Notes: a model not told the origin generated them from the sequence alone. 64,000 nt of DNA from an uncultured Phocaeicola sp. (GCA_948956705.1 CARCZS010000001.1:180094-244093); one strand, 5' to 3'; counted from the first letter of the stretch, positions 16,988-27,199 are shown. Numbers and translations: made by a program.

Positions 16988-19807
16988 TTATATGTGTCCG
17001 CTATTTTTGTTTTTCTCCTTGAATTGTGAAGGTGTAACCCCTTTCATCTGTTTAAATGAAGTACTGAAATAGCGCGGATAAGAAAAACCTACTTCATAGG
17101 AAATCTCGCTAATGCTCAGATTGGTATTTGCTAAAAGGTATACAGAGCGTTCTATGCGTAGTCTGTTGATATATTCATTGACCCCTAATCCGGTAATTTG
17201 CTTTACTTTATTATATAAAGATGCACGGCTCATGGCCATGGTATCTGTCAGGTACTTGATAGATAGTTTTTCACTTGATAGATTCTCATTGATAATTTGA
17301 TCCAGTTTTTTTATGAAATCTGCGTCAGCACTGCTGAGCGGAGTTGCTTCCATTGCTTGAGGATATGAAGTATCTGTTATTTCTTCCAAGTCTTTCTCTT
17401 TTGTATTTTCTTCTTTATTTCCCAGTACATTATAGAGGACGGTTTGGACAAAATCGCCCATTTCATCTCTCATTTCCTTCTTTTTCTTATGAAATACCCA
17501 AAGAGCTATTTTAATGGAAAGAAGAATAAATAAAAGAGTACATATCGAGAAAAACCAACTACTTTTATACCAGGGTGGAGTGATGACAATGTTGATTATG
17601 GGTACAGGAGTAGTGTATTCACCATCTTTGGTGCTGCTTGATACCCAGATTTTATATTTACCTGGTGACAGGGAAGATAAAGAGAGTTCGGAGTCGAAAC
17701 TTTCGACCGTTTGTTTTCCTCTGCCTGATATGGTATATCTGAGCAAGTTCTTTTGGAAGATATCTTCATTTTTTACACATATATGAATGGTCAATGAATT
17801 GTAGTTCCATGGAATATGAAGTGTCTGATTCTTCATTTGTTTCAGATAAGAACATCCGTTAAATTTAATATCTGCCAGACTTATCTGAGGTATTTGCGTT
17901 TCAGACTGAGGAATATTGGTATTGATTTTCACCAGCCCTTCCGCACCTCCCAAATAAACAAAATTGGGATTGGATAGTGTGTAGTGGGCAGCTAGTATGT
18001 CGTTAGGCAGAAATCCGTCAGAACTGTTCCACAATGTGAATTTCTTTTCTTTAATCAGATAAGAAAATAGTTTGTTGTGTGCACAAATCCATAATCTTCC
18101 TTTTTTGTCGCCAATGAGGAAAGATATTTTTTCAAAATAGTTGGTATGTATATGGTGGAATTTTTTGTGTATCATATCATAACATCCCAGACCTCGGTCC
18201 GTACCTATCCAAATAGTACTATCCTGATAGGCAAGAGCTGTAATTGTCTCCTCTGGGTCTATTTCACATAAAAGGCTGATACTGTCGTTTTCTTGAGGTA
18301 CATAAAATATTTGATTGACACGTTTTAATAATGAGAAATGCTCATTGGAATAGACGAGACGCAATGCATCCGTATTTTTCAGATTGTTGGTGGGCATTAA
18401 AGAGAATTTTCCACTTAATGGATGGTATACCCATGGACGGTAACTGATAATGTAAATTTTATCATTGGCTACTTGATGGGCCAATGGAAGATAGCCATAG
18501 AAGCATTCTTTGTAATTTGTACCTTCATCAACAATGGTAAAGGGGCGGTAAGTGCCGGTTATTTTATTGAAAATAAATATACCCTTTGTGTAAAGAGATA
18601 CCATCAACTCCTTTTCAGATATTTTGGCGATAGAGGCCACTTTGTCTCCGTAGGTCGAAGGAAAATGGGTAAACTGATCGGTGTGTGGATCATATAGATT
18701 AATACCTCCTCCATCTGTACCAATCCATAATTTGTCATCGTCATCTTCATATAAGGAAATGATAGACTTATCGCTTAAACCGTTGGAGTTGTTCAGGGCT
18801 ACATCTTTATAAGTTCTTATATAGGTTTTCTTAATGTTAAAGATACCCCCTCGGACACTACCTGCCCATAAGTTCCCGTTTCTGTCCTCGTATAATAAGA
18901 CAATAGAATTGACAGGCAAAGAGAAGTTGTCTCCAGCCACATGACACATTACTTTGATTTGGTCGGAGTTCATGTCAAGTATATTGATACCTCCTCCGTC
19001 TGTAGCAATCCATAATTGTCCTTTATGTTCGATGATGTCTAGCACATAGTTGTTGTTTAAAGAAGAAGTCTTTGATGTATAAGACTTTACTATCTTGCCA
19101 TCTTGGTTGTAGCAATAAATCCCATTGCCGTAAAAAGAGGCATATACATACTTGTCTGATACTACATAGAGCGAAATCAGTAGATGATGGATATCTGATG
19201 TGAAACGGGTGAGCTGTTGCGTGCAACAATCATAGAGATAGATACCTTGTTCTTTGGTTCCTATCAGTATTTTATTTTTTTTCAACTGAACCATTTTTTG
19301 TATCCGGTATTCGGATATATCCAAATTCTTCTTCTGGCAAATATAGATGCTGTCCATGGTCCGGCTTTTATAATTATAGCGGAAAATGATATTCTCACTT
19401 CCAAACAATATACCTCCTTCAATGCAGAGGGAAGAATAAATACAATTGTATCCAGTAGGCGTGAAATTATGATTATCGCTGTTATATAAAACCATCTCTT
19501 TGGAGGTGGCCACCCAGATGGTACCTAATGAATCTTCTACTATGTGATTGATGTAATTGTTAGGTAAGGATAGGGAATCACTTTCATGGTGAATGAAGGT
19601 TTTTAGTTGCTGCTGGAAATAATAGTTCAAGCCGCTCTGAGTACCTATCCATAGTCTTCCTTTCTGATCCATTGTAACGGAGGTAACAGAAGCTTGTGAT
19701 AATCCTTGATTAGTGGAAAGTTGGGTGAAAGAGTAATTAAAGTCTTGTCCACTTGCAATTGACACCCCTCCCCATATAATATATAGTATAAGTAGAATTC
19801 GGTACAT
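16988..19807 (-). CDS. Membrane-spanning propeller sensor with AraC-type output, no kinase
   Basis: The 939-residue protein begins with a signal (about 1-20) and then many two-component-regulator propeller repeats (GRLWIGTQSG, GQLWIATDGG, DKLWIGTDGG, STIWIGTDRG). A Y_Y_Y-like domain follows (about 640-720), one membrane segment (about 725-748, WFFSICTLLFILLSIKIALW), a charged linker and an AraC-type helix-turn-helix (about 835-935). The histidine kinase, receiver and phosphotransfer sites usual in Bacteroides hybrid two-component regulators are absent. It would sense a periplasmic ligand and act on DNA from the inner membrane. It is divergent from the adjacent susC/susD pair, its likely target. 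Confidence 0.88.
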   Translation of the reverse strand: MYRILLILYIIWGGVSIASGQDFNYSFTQLSTNQGLSQASVTSVTMDQKGRLWIGTQSGLNYYFQQQLKTFIHHESDSLSLPNNYINHIVEDSLGTIWVATSKEMVLYNSDNHNFTPTGYNCIYSSLCIEGGILFGSENIIFRYNYKSRTMDSIYICQKKNLDISEYRIQKMVQLKKNKILIGTKEQGIYLYDCCTQQLTRFTSDIHHLLISLYVVSDKYVYASFYGNGIYCYNQDGKIVKSYTSKTSSLNNNYVLDIIEHKGQLWIATDGGGINILDMNSDQIKVMCHVAGDNFSLPVNSIVLLYEDRNGNLWAGSVRGGIFNIKKTYIRTYKDVALNNSNGLSDKSIISLYEDDDDKLWIGTDGGGINLYDPHTDQFTHFPSTYGDKVASIAKISEKELMVSLYTKGIFIFNKITGTYRPFTIVDEGTNYKECFYGYLPLAHQVANDKIYIISYRPWVYHPLSGKFSLMPTNNLKNTDALRLVYSNEHFSLLKRVNQIFYVPQENDSISLLCEIDPEETITALAYQDSTIWIGTDRGLGCYDMIHKKFHHIHTNYFEKISFLIGDKKGRLWICAHNKLFSYLIKEKKFTLWNSSDGFLPNDILAAHYTLSNPNFVYLGGAEGLVKINTNIPQSETQIPQISLADIKFNGCSYLKQMKNQTLHIPWNYNSLTIHICVKNEDIFQKNLLRYTISGRGKQTVESFDSELSLSSLSPGKYKIWVSSSTKDGEYTTPVPIINIVITPPWYKSSWFFSICTLLFILLSIKIALWVFHKKKKEMRDEMGDFVQTVLYNVLGNKEENTKEKDLEEITDTSYPQAMEATPLSSADADFIKKLDQIINENLSSEKLSIKYLTDTMAMSRASLYNKVKQITGLGVNEYINRLRIERSVYLLANTNLSISEISYEVGFSYPRYFSTSFKQMKGVTPSQFKEKNKNSGHI

Positions 19808-19825
19808 CTCTTTATGATTTTAGAA

Positions 19826-19833
19826 CAAAATTA
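19826..19833 (-). promoter_or_regulatory. -7 element of the propeller regulator
   Basis: TAATTTTG on the minus strand lies 19 bp before the regulator ATG. No -33 box at the usual distance. Confidence 0.45.
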
Positions 19834-19971
19834 AACTTTTTTCCTGATAGAGAAAAGCTTCACAAATCTTTTTTTTAGATAAATAAGGAACTAATTTATA
19901 TGATTTTTGATTTTTATCGTATTACTTTTTAAAATTTAGACGATAGTTGATTTGTTTTATACGCACACGGA

Positions 19972-20002
19972 CCCCTCTTGAGGGGGGATATAGTTAATTT
20001 TG
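19972..20002 (+). promoter_or_regulatory. susC promoter with palindromic operator candidate
   Basis: TAATTTTG at 19995-20002 fits the -7 consensus. In place of a -33 TTTG there is a perfect 6-bp inverted repeat, CCCCTC-TT-GAGGGG (19972-19985), centred about 17 bp upstream of the -7 box. Its GC content stands out in very AT-rich flanks. A missing -33 box suggests activator dependence. Confidence 0.55.
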
Positions 20003-20049
20003 CTGCAAATCATCAAACTTAGTTTAACCTTAAATGATTTAAGAATTTT

Positions 20050-23000
20050 ATGAGGAAAAAATTATTGCCGTTAGGTAGGCTGTTCGAGTCTGCGTGGTAC
20101 AATCCAATTTTGAAAGCTGTACCAATGAGTATGGGTATATTGATGTCGGGTAATGCCGGGTATGCAATTGCCGGAAATATGAGTGACAACGTAGTAATAG
20201 TACAGCAACAGACAATTAGTGTAACTGGTACAGTTATTGATGCGAGTGGAGAACCATTAGTCGGTGTAAACATTGTAGAGGCAGGAACCGTAAATGGGGT
20301 TATCTCCGATTTTGAAGGTAAGTTTACATTGAATGTGAAGCCCAATGCTACGTTGAAGATCTCTTATATCGGATATATTGCTCAAAATATATTGGTAAAA
20401 GGGCAAAAGAATTTGACTATAACCTTACAGGAAGATACTGAGACTTTGGATGAAGTGGTTGTGGTGGGTTATGGTACAGTACGTAAGGCTGACTTGGCAG
20501 GTTCGGTTTCCGTTTTGGATAGCAGGAATTTTAAGGACCAGCCCATTACTCAAGTAAGTGATGCGCTTCAAGGGCGTGTTGCAGGTGTGAATGTGGTCAG
20601 TGATGGTGTTCCGGGTGGTTCGGTAAAGATTCGCATTCGTGGTACCAATTCCATTAATAAAAGTAATGATCCCCTTTATGTCGTAGATGGTATGGTTCGT
20701 GAGTCGGGTCTTGAAGGTATAAATCCGGAAGATATTCAAAGTATGCAAATTCTGAAGGACGCTTCCTCCACTGCTATCTATGGTTCACGTGGCGCCAACG
20801 GTGTTGTTATCATTACAACCAAGAGTGGTGTGAAAGGGCAGACTAACATCACTTTTGACGCCTCGGTAGGAATCTCTCAGGCTACCAATCTTCCCAAGAT
20901 GATGGATACCAAAACTTATGCCCAAGCACTTGTTGATTATGCGGGTATTAGTGCGAGTGAGGTTTCTGATTATTTGGATGGCAGTAATCCCGGTATTGAT
21001 TGGACGGATCAGATGTTCCGTACAGGTGTGACTCAAAACTACAAGCTTGTCTTTTCAAAAGGCTCTGAAGAAACTCAAACGTATGTTTCCGCTAACTATA
21101 TGGGTGATGAAGGTGTCATTGACAAAAATAGTTATGAACGTTATTCGGCTAAAGCCAACATTAAGATCTCTATGGCTAAATGGCTGGATGTTACTGTCGA
21201 TTTAAACGCATCTCATGGTGTTGGTAAGGGTATTGGGGGATTGGAGATGTCAGGTTATAATCCCTTGTGGATAGCCTTTAATTCCTCTCCGACCATGACT
21301 ATGACAGATAAAAATGGTTACTATAATTGGGACCCTTATGGTACGATTCAGGCTAATGCTTATGGTATAATCGCAGCCAGCGAAAGTGAGCGCCGTCGCG
21401 ATGTGTTCAGCGGACATATTGATCTTAAATTCAATATTATCAAAGGCTTGACTTTTACAAGCAGCAATGGGGTTGATTATTATAATAATACTTCCTATAG
21501 CTTCACACCACAATCTGTAAACGGTGCAGGAAAGAATAGCATGGGTAATAGTAATTTACAGCGGATGTTGCTTCAGTCCTCAAATAACATCACCTATAAT
21601 CATACCTGGAATGACAAACATTATTTGACCGTAACAGGGGTTTGGGAAGCAACAAAAAGTACGATTCGTAATATGGGGATTTCCGGTTCTTCACTTCAAG
21701 CTGAATCAGTAGGCTGGTGGGATGTGAAGAATGCTGTCACACGTGATGCAACCAACGGCTATTCGGATTGGGCATTGCTTTCAGGGGTAGGACGTGTTAT
21801 CTATAATTACGATAATCGCTATATGCTGACTGGTACGTTTCGAGCCGATGGTTCCAGCCGTTTCACCAATGATAAGTGGGGGTATTTCCCTTCTGTAGCT
21901 GTTGCATGGACTGCTTCCAATGAATCGTTTATGGAAAGTACCCGTGACCTTATCAGTAATTTGAAGATACGTGCCAGTTATGGTGTTATAGGTAATCAGG
22001 ATATTGATCCTTATTCAACTCTTGCAATCCTTAATACGACTACCACTTATTTCGGTAATTCTTCAGGAGTAACCGGTTATTGGGCCAATACGCTTGCAAC
22101 TCCAGATATAAAATGGGAAAAGACAAAGCAGTTTGATGTGGGTTTCGACTTGGGCCTTTTTGATAATCGTATTGACTTGAGTGTGGATTATTTCAATAAA
22201 AAGACATCTGATGCACTTCTTTCAACCAAGTTGGCTGATTATTTGGGTGGAACTTCTTATTTGATTAATGCCGGTGAGGTTTCCAACCAAGGTTTTGATA
22301 TTGCTCTTACTGCAAATATCGTTCAAAGCAAGGATTGGAGTTGGTCAACCACACTTAATGGTACTTACTTGAAAAATAAGGTAACAAAACTGACTGCTCA
22401 GGAACCCATTATTTATGGTGGTTCTTTCCAGTCCATTATCACTGATTGTACTATTATTAAGGAAGGTGAAGCGATCGGTACTTTCTTTGGTTATCGTTGG
22501 GCAGGAATAGACAATGAAGGATATGACACTTTTTATACTGCCAATGATGAAATAACACGTAATCCGTCTACAGATGATCGTGTTGTGCTCGGTAAAGCAA
22601 GTCCCGACTTTACACTGGGATGGAACAATTCGCTGCGTTATAAAAACTGGAGCTTGAATGCATTTTTCAATTCATCTTTCGGTGCCAAACGTTTGAACGC
22701 CCTCCGTTTTGCCATGAACTCTATGATTGGTAATTCACGAATGTTTACTGATGCGGATTTTTTGAAGGAAATAGGTAAGACGATGCCCGATCCCCGTGTT
22801 GAAAACAATCAATATCTGGGCAATTCGACCAAATGGGTGGAGAATGCAGATTATTTCCGTTGCGAGAATGTGACTTTAGCTTACGATTTTCCGAAAAGCA
22901 TGACCAAAATAGCCGACCTGCGGCTCAGTTTCAGTATTCAGAATCTCTTCACTATTTCCAGTTACAAGGGATCCAATCCTGCTGGTTACTCTTTTTCAAG

Positions 23001-23088
23001 TGACTATGGTGATCGTGCAAATGGTATTGATACGGGTACTTATCCTACTCCTAGAACTTTTACTTTTGGTGTACGTATGAACTTCTAA
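20050..23088 (+). CDS. SusC/RagA family TonB-linked outer-membrane transporter
   Basis: The 1012-residue protein imports a glycan or similar nutrient across the outer membrane with energy from TonB. Residues about 55-130 form the N-terminal carboxypeptidase-regulatory-like domain, and DEVVVVGYG (134-142) is the TonB-box-like motif. The plug follows (GRVAGVNVVSDG, DASSTAIYGSRGANGVVII), then a 22-strand barrel ending in aromatic FGVRMNF. The N-terminus before the first domain is about 45 residues, longer than a simple signal peptide, and a later start at Met26 or Met28 is possible. The susD partner starts 13 bp downstream. No hydrolase is linked, so the substrate is unknown. Confidence 0.93.
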   Translation: MRKKLLPLGRLFESAWYNPILKAVPMSMGILMSGNAGYAIAGNMSDNVVIVQQQTISVTGTVIDASGEPLVGVNIVEAGTVNGVISDFEGKFTLNVKPNATLKISYIGYIAQNILVKGQKNLTITLQEDTETLDEVVVVGYGTVRKADLAGSVSVLDSRNFKDQPITQVSDALQGRVAGVNVVSDGVPGGSVKIRIRGTNSINKSNDPLYVVDGMVRESGLEGINPEDIQSMQILKDASSTAIYGSRGANGVVIITTKSGVKGQTNITFDASVGISQATNLPKMMDTKTYAQALVDYAGISASEVSDYLDGSNPGIDWTDQMFRTGVTQNYKLVFSKGSEETQTYVSANYMGDEGVIDKNSYERYSAKANIKISMAKWLDVTVDLNASHGVGKGIGGLEMSGYNPLWIAFNSSPTMTMTDKNGYYNWDPYGTIQANAYGIIAASESERRRDVFSGHIDLKFNIIKGLTFTSSNGVDYYNNTSYSFTPQSVNGAGKNSMGNSNLQRMLLQSSNNITYNHTWNDKHYLTVTGVWEATKSTIRNMGISGSSLQAESVGWWDVKNAVTRDATNGYSDWALLSGVGRVIYNYDNRYMLTGTFRADGSSRFTNDKWGYFPSVAVAWTASNESFMESTRDLISNLKIRASYGVIGNQDIDPYSTLAILNTTTTYFGNSSGVTGYWANTLATPDIKWEKTKQFDVGFDLGLFDNRIDLSVDYFNKKTSDALLSTKLADYLGGTSYLINAGEVSNQGFDIALTANIVQSKDWSWSTTLNGTYLKNKVTKLTAQEPIIYGGSFQSIITDCTIIKEGEAIGTFFGYRWAGIDNEGYDTFYTANDEITRNPSTDDRVVLGKASPDFTLGWNNSLRYKNWSLNAFFNSSFGAKRLNALRFAMNSMIGNSRMFTDADFLKEIGKTMPDPRVENNQYLGNSTKWVENADYFRCENVTLAYDFPKSMTKIADLRLSFSIQNLFTISSYKGSNPAGYSFSSDYGDRANGIDTGTYPTPRTFTFGVRMNF

Positions 23089-23101
23089 ATGATTGACAAT
23101 T

Positions 23102-24817
23102 ATGAAAAATAAAATAGTATTAGGCTGCTTTATTGCAGCATCTATGTTGGCAATGCCTTCTTGCAGTGATTTTCTGACTGAAAACCCGAAAGGAAAATTA
23201 ACCCCTGAAAATTTCTTTTCCAATCAAAACGAACTGGATATGAGTGTTTATGCCCTATATGCCAAAGTACAGGCATCCCAATGTAACTCTAATCCGATGA
23301 TTGTGCAATGCCAGGGAGATGACGTAACCTCAACTACGGGATCAAACAAGGGTGCTTATCTTTCTGCAGATGCCTTTGAATCTCCTTCTGACACAAAAGG
23401 TCTTGAAGGAACTTGGAGTCGTTTTTATACGATCATCAAGGCAGCAAATTTAATTATTGATAATGCTGGAAAGGCTGTGACTTCTCAAGAGGAAATCAAT
23501 ATTGCTCTTGGTCAGGGTTACTACTGGCGTGCATTCGCTTATTTTAATTTGGTGCGTGTTTTTGGTCCGTTGCCTATGAATCTTCATAATTTGCCAGACA
23601 ACAATTTGACACCTCTATCGACGGTTGCAGAAGTATATGAGCAAATCGTGTCAGACTTGAACGCTGCCGAAGCCTGTAACCTGCCGGCTAAATATACGGA
23701 AGCTAACCGTTCCATTGAAGGACAGAATATTTACGTTTCAGATCAGACAGTAAAGGCGACTTTGGCAGCTGTTTATATGGCGATGGCAGGTTACCCTTTG
23801 AATAAGACCGAGTATTATGCAAATGCGGCTGACAAGGCTAAGGAAGTAATGGATGGCGTGAATAAGGGTACCTATGACCACTCTTTGCTTTCTGAATGGA
23901 AGGATGTTTTCTCTTATGGTAAAAACCATCATAATGAGACGCTCCTTGGAATAGATTACAATTCTAATTTTGGCGGTTGGCAGGAATGGGATTCACAACT
24001 TTCATCTTGTCATCAATCAGGAAAACTTTGGAGTGGCTGGGGGGATTTTTTGGCAGAGCGCCGTTATTGGAAAAACTTTCCTGATGGTCCTCGTAAAGAT
24101 GCTGTTTATTCAAAACAAATTCTATTAAACAATGGAGTGTTGGTTGACTGGTGGGCAACTACGGATGGAAAGCCCTATAATGGTACGAATGCAGTATTTG
24201 CCGATTATCGCCCGATGTTTGTGGCGTTTACCGTCAATAAAGACCCTGTGACAGGACTTCCTGCATCGGCTGCTTTCGATTACACCAAACCTATTTGGGG
24301 AGGTATGTGTATTAACAAACGACATCAACTAATCCGCTATTCAGAAGTTCTTCTTTGGTATGCCGAATCTGCGGCACGCGCAGGAAAGGATCTCAGCTTG
24401 GCTAAATCTGCTCTAAAGCAGGTACGTGCACGTGCTTGTTCCGATGAATCATTTGTAGCTGCTGTGGATGCTATGAGTGCTGAACAACTGGCAGAAGCAG
24501 CATATGAAGAACACGGTTATGAAGTGGCTGGTTATGTATTGGCTATGGTAACCCGTCGTTCTGATGAGTTCCGCATGAACCGTCTCAAAGAAAGTTATGA
24601 CTACCGTAGTGGTTCTCAGGATGAAGTATTGGTTCCTGCCGGTACATTGACTTATAGCTACGACGAAGAAACTAAGACGACTTTTACCTATGCTCTTCAG
24701 GAAGATTTGAAAATGGAAGAGAATATGTCTGTAACTGTTCCTTGGAATGGTGAGGCTTCCATTTATCATAATTATCCTCCGAAGGAAGTTGAGAAGAATC
24801 CGAATCTGAAACGTTGA
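23102..24817 (+). CDS. SusD/RagB family surface lipoprotein
   Basis: The 571-residue lipoprotein forms the lid of the SusC transporter and binds substrate at the cell surface. The ATG at 23102 is preferred; the frame extends upstream only to a TTG. The signal ends in a lipobox AMPSC, then SDFLTENP, typical of SusD. The fold phrases ALGQGYYWRAFAYFNLVRVFGPLP and LIRYSEVLLWYAESAARAG are the TPR-like segments of the family. It is followed by a terminator at 24897-24931. Confidence 0.93.
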   Translation: MKNKIVLGCFIAASMLAMPSCSDFLTENPKGKLTPENFFSNQNELDMSVYALYAKVQASQCNSNPMIVQCQGDDVTSTTGSNKGAYLSADAFESPSDTKGLEGTWSRFYTIIKAANLIIDNAGKAVTSQEEINIALGQGYYWRAFAYFNLVRVFGPLPMNLHNLPDNNLTPLSTVAEVYEQIVSDLNAAEACNLPAKYTEANRSIEGQNIYVSDQTVKATLAAVYMAMAGYPLNKTEYYANAADKAKEVMDGVNKGTYDHSLLSEWKDVFSYGKNHHNETLLGIDYNSNFGGWQEWDSQLSSCHQSGKLWSGWGDFLAERRYWKNFPDGPRKDAVYSKQILLNNGVLVDWWATTDGKPYNGTNAVFADYRPMFVAFTVNKDPVTGLPASAAFDYTKPIWGGMCINKRHQLIRYSEVLLWYAESAARAGKDLSLAKSALKQVRARACSDESFVAAVDAMSAEQLAEAAYEEHGYEVAGYVLAMVTRRSDEFRMNRLKESYDYRSGSQDEVLVPAGTLTYSYDEETKTTFTYALQEDLKMEENMSVTVPWNGEASIYHNYPPKEVEKNPNLKR

Positions 24818-24896
24818 TATAACGATTAGCTGTTGATTTTAAATTATACTTGAAAAGTTGGAATAAGTATTTGTTATACCTTGGTAAAGATTGTTT

Positions 24897-24931
24897 GAGG
24901 CGTACTGGAAAACTTTCGGTACGTCTCTTTT
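24897..24931 (+). terminator. susD terminator
   Basis: GAGGCGTAC (24897-24905) pairs with GTACGTCTC (24919-24927) with one G-T, followed by TTTTA. It closes the susC/susD unit. Confidence 0.65.
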
Positions 24932-24969
24932 ATTAGAAGGTAAAATAAGCCAATTGGTCGATTATTTGC

Positions 24970-24999
24970 TTTGGTTGTAATGTTTATTGTTTATCTTTG
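24970..24999 (+). promoter_or_regulatory. Promoter of the DUF4923-like gene
   Basis: TTTG 24970-24973 and TATCTTTG 24992-24999, spacer 18 bp, one shorter than usual. It lies 23 bp before the ATG. Confidence 0.55.
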
Positions 25000-25022
25000 C
25001 AAACAATTAAAATCAATAAAAC

Positions 25023-25619
25023 ATGAATAGTAAAACTTTGTTGAAATGTTTATGTATGTGTTTGGCTATGTTTGCCATTTTGGTTAATGCCAATGCTCAA
25101 GATTTGAAATCTATATTGACCGGCGTAGCAAAAGCGGTAGTAGGTGATAAAGCAACAACTTCATCTTCTATTATAGGTACTTGGAAATATGTAGGTCCGC
25201 AATGCCAGTTCGAAAGTGAAAATTTACTGGCTAAAGCCGGTGGAGAAGTAGCTGCGAAAGAAGTGGAGGAGAAGATGCAGACTGTCTATGACAGAATAGG
25301 GATGAGTGGCTGTGAGTATACTTTTAATGAAGATGGAACTTATTCATACACATTGAAAAAACGTACAATGAGTGGCACTTACACGTTCAATGATAAGGAA
25401 AAGACCATTACTATGAAGGGAAAATTGGGAGTAAAAACTGTTGCTCATGTCACTGTGACCGGAAATGATATGAGTCTGGTCTTTAATGCGGATAAATTAA
25501 TGTCAGTATTGAAAACGATTACAGGTACTGTTTCTAAAGTGAATTCTACTGCTGCCACCATTAATAGTGTAGCCGGATCTTATGACGGTTTGATGTTGGG
25601 ATTCGATTTGAAGAAGTAA
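25023..25619 (+). CDS. Exported lipocalin-like protein (DUF4923 type)
   Basis: The 198-residue protein has a signal peptide (about 1-22, ending NANA) and a beta-rich core with IIGTWKYVGPQCQFES, FNEDGTYSYTLKKRTMSGTYTFNDKEKTITM and the C-terminal phrase YDGLMLGFDLKK. This is the pattern of the Bacteroidales DUF4923 family, whose role is unknown. The GTW motif and alternating strands resemble lipocalins, which bind small hydrophobic ligands. It stands alone, with its own promoter and a shared terminator with recA. Confidence 0.75.
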   Translation: MNSKTLLKCLCMCLAMFAILVNANAQDLKSILTGVAKAVVGDKATTSSSIIGTWKYVGPQCQFESENLLAKAGGEVAAKEVEEKMQTVYDRIGMSGCEYTFNEDGTYSYTLKKRTMSGTYTFNDKEKTITMKGKLGVKTVAHVTVTGNDMSLVFNADKLMSVLKTITGTVSKVNSTAATINSVAGSYDGLMLGFDLKK

Positions 25620-25645
25620 TTATAGAATAGGAGCTAGGTTATAAT

Positions 25646-25678
25646 AAAAGGAAGTCATTAAGATGGCTTCCTTTTTTA
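25646..25678. terminator. Bidirectional terminator between DUF4923-like gene and recA
   Basis: GGAAGTCAT pairs with ATGGCTTCC, flanked by A-run on the left and TTTTTT on the right, which suits termination in both directions. Confidence 0.75.
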
Positions 25679-25692
25679 TAGTAAAAATCAAA

Positions 25693-26736
25693 TTATTCTT
25701 GTTCTTTCAGTGCTGCGAAAATCAGACCTTCCAGTTCTTCCGCCAGTTCGGGGTTGTCCTGAATCACTTGTTTGGAGGCGTCACGTCCTTGTCCCAGTTT
25801 GGTTTCGTTGTAGCTGTACCATGAACCGCTTTTCTTGATAATGCCTAAATCAGCACCTAAATCAATGATTTCACCAGCTCTTGAGATCCCTTCACCAAAC
25901 ATGATATCGAATTCGGCTTTACGGAAAGGAGGTGCCACTTTGTTTTTCACCACTTTTACTTTAGTCTGGTTGCCGATTACTTCTTCACCATCTTTCAGTT
26001 GAGTGGAGCGACGGATATCCAAACGTACGGAAGCGTAGAATTTCAGAGCATTACCACCGGTAGTTGTTTCAGGGTTACCAAACATGATACCGATTTTTTC
26101 ACGCAACTGGTTGATAAAAATACAAGTTGTATTGGTCTTGCTGATGGCTGACGTAAGCTTGCGCAAAGCCTGAGACATCAAACGTGCCTGTAAACCTACT
26201 TTGTTATCACCCATATCTCCTTCAATTTCAGCTTTCGGAGTCAATGCCGCGACAGAGTCGATAACAATGATATCAATGGCGGATGAGCGTATCAATTGCT
26301 CAGCAATTTCAAGTGCCTGTTCACCGTTATCGGGTTGTGATATCCATAAGTTATCTACATCCACTCCCAGTTTGGCCGCATAGAAACGATCGAAAGCATG
26401 CTCGGCATCAATGAAAGCGGCAATGCCGCCTGCCTTCTGAGCTTCAGCAATGGCATGGATAGCCAATGTAGTCTTACCGGATGATTCGGGACCATAAATT
26501 TCTATGATTCTACCTTTGGGATAGCCGCCTACCCCTAATGCGGCGTTCAAGGCGATAGACCCGGTAGGAATCACTTCCACTTCCTGTACGTTGTCATCAC
26601 CCATTTTCATGATAGAGCCTTTACCAAAAGTTTTCTCTATCTTATCCATTGCAGCTTGCAGCGCTTTCAGTTTTTCACTATTTCCGGCACTCGGACTTGC
26701 TGAGAATGGAATTTCTTCGTTATCTTTTTTTGCCAT
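25693..26736 (-). CDS. recA: Recombinase A
   Basis: The 347-residue protein is the homologous-recombination filament ATPase. Walker A is [10 protein letters not shown], Walker B lies in [12 protein letters not shown], and the L1/L2 region has [20 protein letters not shown]. The C-terminal tail is short and acidic. It is 12 bp downstream of the bcp peroxiredoxin gene, in one transcript. No LexA-type box was recognised by eye upstream. Confidence 0.97.
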   Translation of the reverse strand: MAKKDNEEIPFSASPSAGNSEKLKALQAAMDKIEKTFGKGSIMKMGDDNVQEVEVIPTGSIALNAALGVGGYPKGRIIEIYGPESSGKTTLAIHAIAEAQKAGGIAAFIDAEHAFDRFYAAKLGVDVDNLWISQPDNGEQALEIAEQLIRSSAIDIIVIDSVAALTPKAEIEGDMGDNKVGLQARLMSQALRKLTSAISKTNTTCIFINQLREKIGIMFGNPETTTGGNALKFYASVRLDIRRSTQLKDGEEVIGNQTKVKVVKNKVAPPFRKAEFDIMFGEGISRAGEIIDLGADLGIIKKSGSWYSYNETKLGQGRDASKQVIQDNPELAEELEGLIFAALKEQE

Positions 26737-26748
26737 AAATCTGTTGGT

Positions 26749-27195
26749 TTATAAAATTTGTTGTGCGTGCTCTTTTGTTTTCACCTCTTTGGGAGAGATG
26801 ATACGTTCAATCACGCCTTCTTCGTTAATGATGAAAGTTGTACGGAATGTACCCATATATTTACGTCCGTACATACTTTTTTCTCCCCATACTCCGAATT
26901 GTTCTACCAACTTCTTGTCGGTATCGGCAATAAGAGTAAAGGGTAGCTCATTCTTTTCAATAAATTTCTGATGCGATTTGGCATCATTCACACTGACACC
27001 GATTACTTCATAACCATGGGCGCGCAGTTCCGCATAATTATCACGCAAATTACATGCCTGGGCAGTACAACCCGATGTCATATCCTTAGGATAAAAATAG
27101 AGTACTATCTTTTTTCCTTTATAATTACTTAAACGAATTTCTTCTCCTTTTTCGTTTAAGCCTAATATTTCCGGGGCTTTATCTCCTATGTTCAT
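26749..27195 (-). CDS. bcp: Thiol peroxidase, Bcp/PrxQ type
   Basis: This 148-residue peroxiredoxin reduces peroxides with thioredoxin as donor. The peroxidatic Cys43 lies in MTSGCTAQAC and the resolving Cys48 five residues on, as in E. coli Bcp. It precedes recA by 12 bp, an operon that couples peroxide defence with DNA repair. Thioredoxins that could reduce it are encoded at 10965-11723. Confidence 0.93.
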   Translation of the reverse strand: MNIGDKAPEILGLNEKGEEIRLSNYKGKKIVLYFYPKDMTSGCTAQACNLRDNYAELRAHGYEVIGVSVNDAKSHQKFIEKNELPFTLIADTDKKLVEQFGVWGEKSMYGRKYMGTFRTTFIINEEGVIERIISPKEVKTKEHAQQIL

Positions 27196-27199
27196 TTTT

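Noticed and set aside
23093..23101. TTG start for susD
   Set aside because: The ATG at 23102 begins a typical lipoprotein signal; the TTG only adds three residues.
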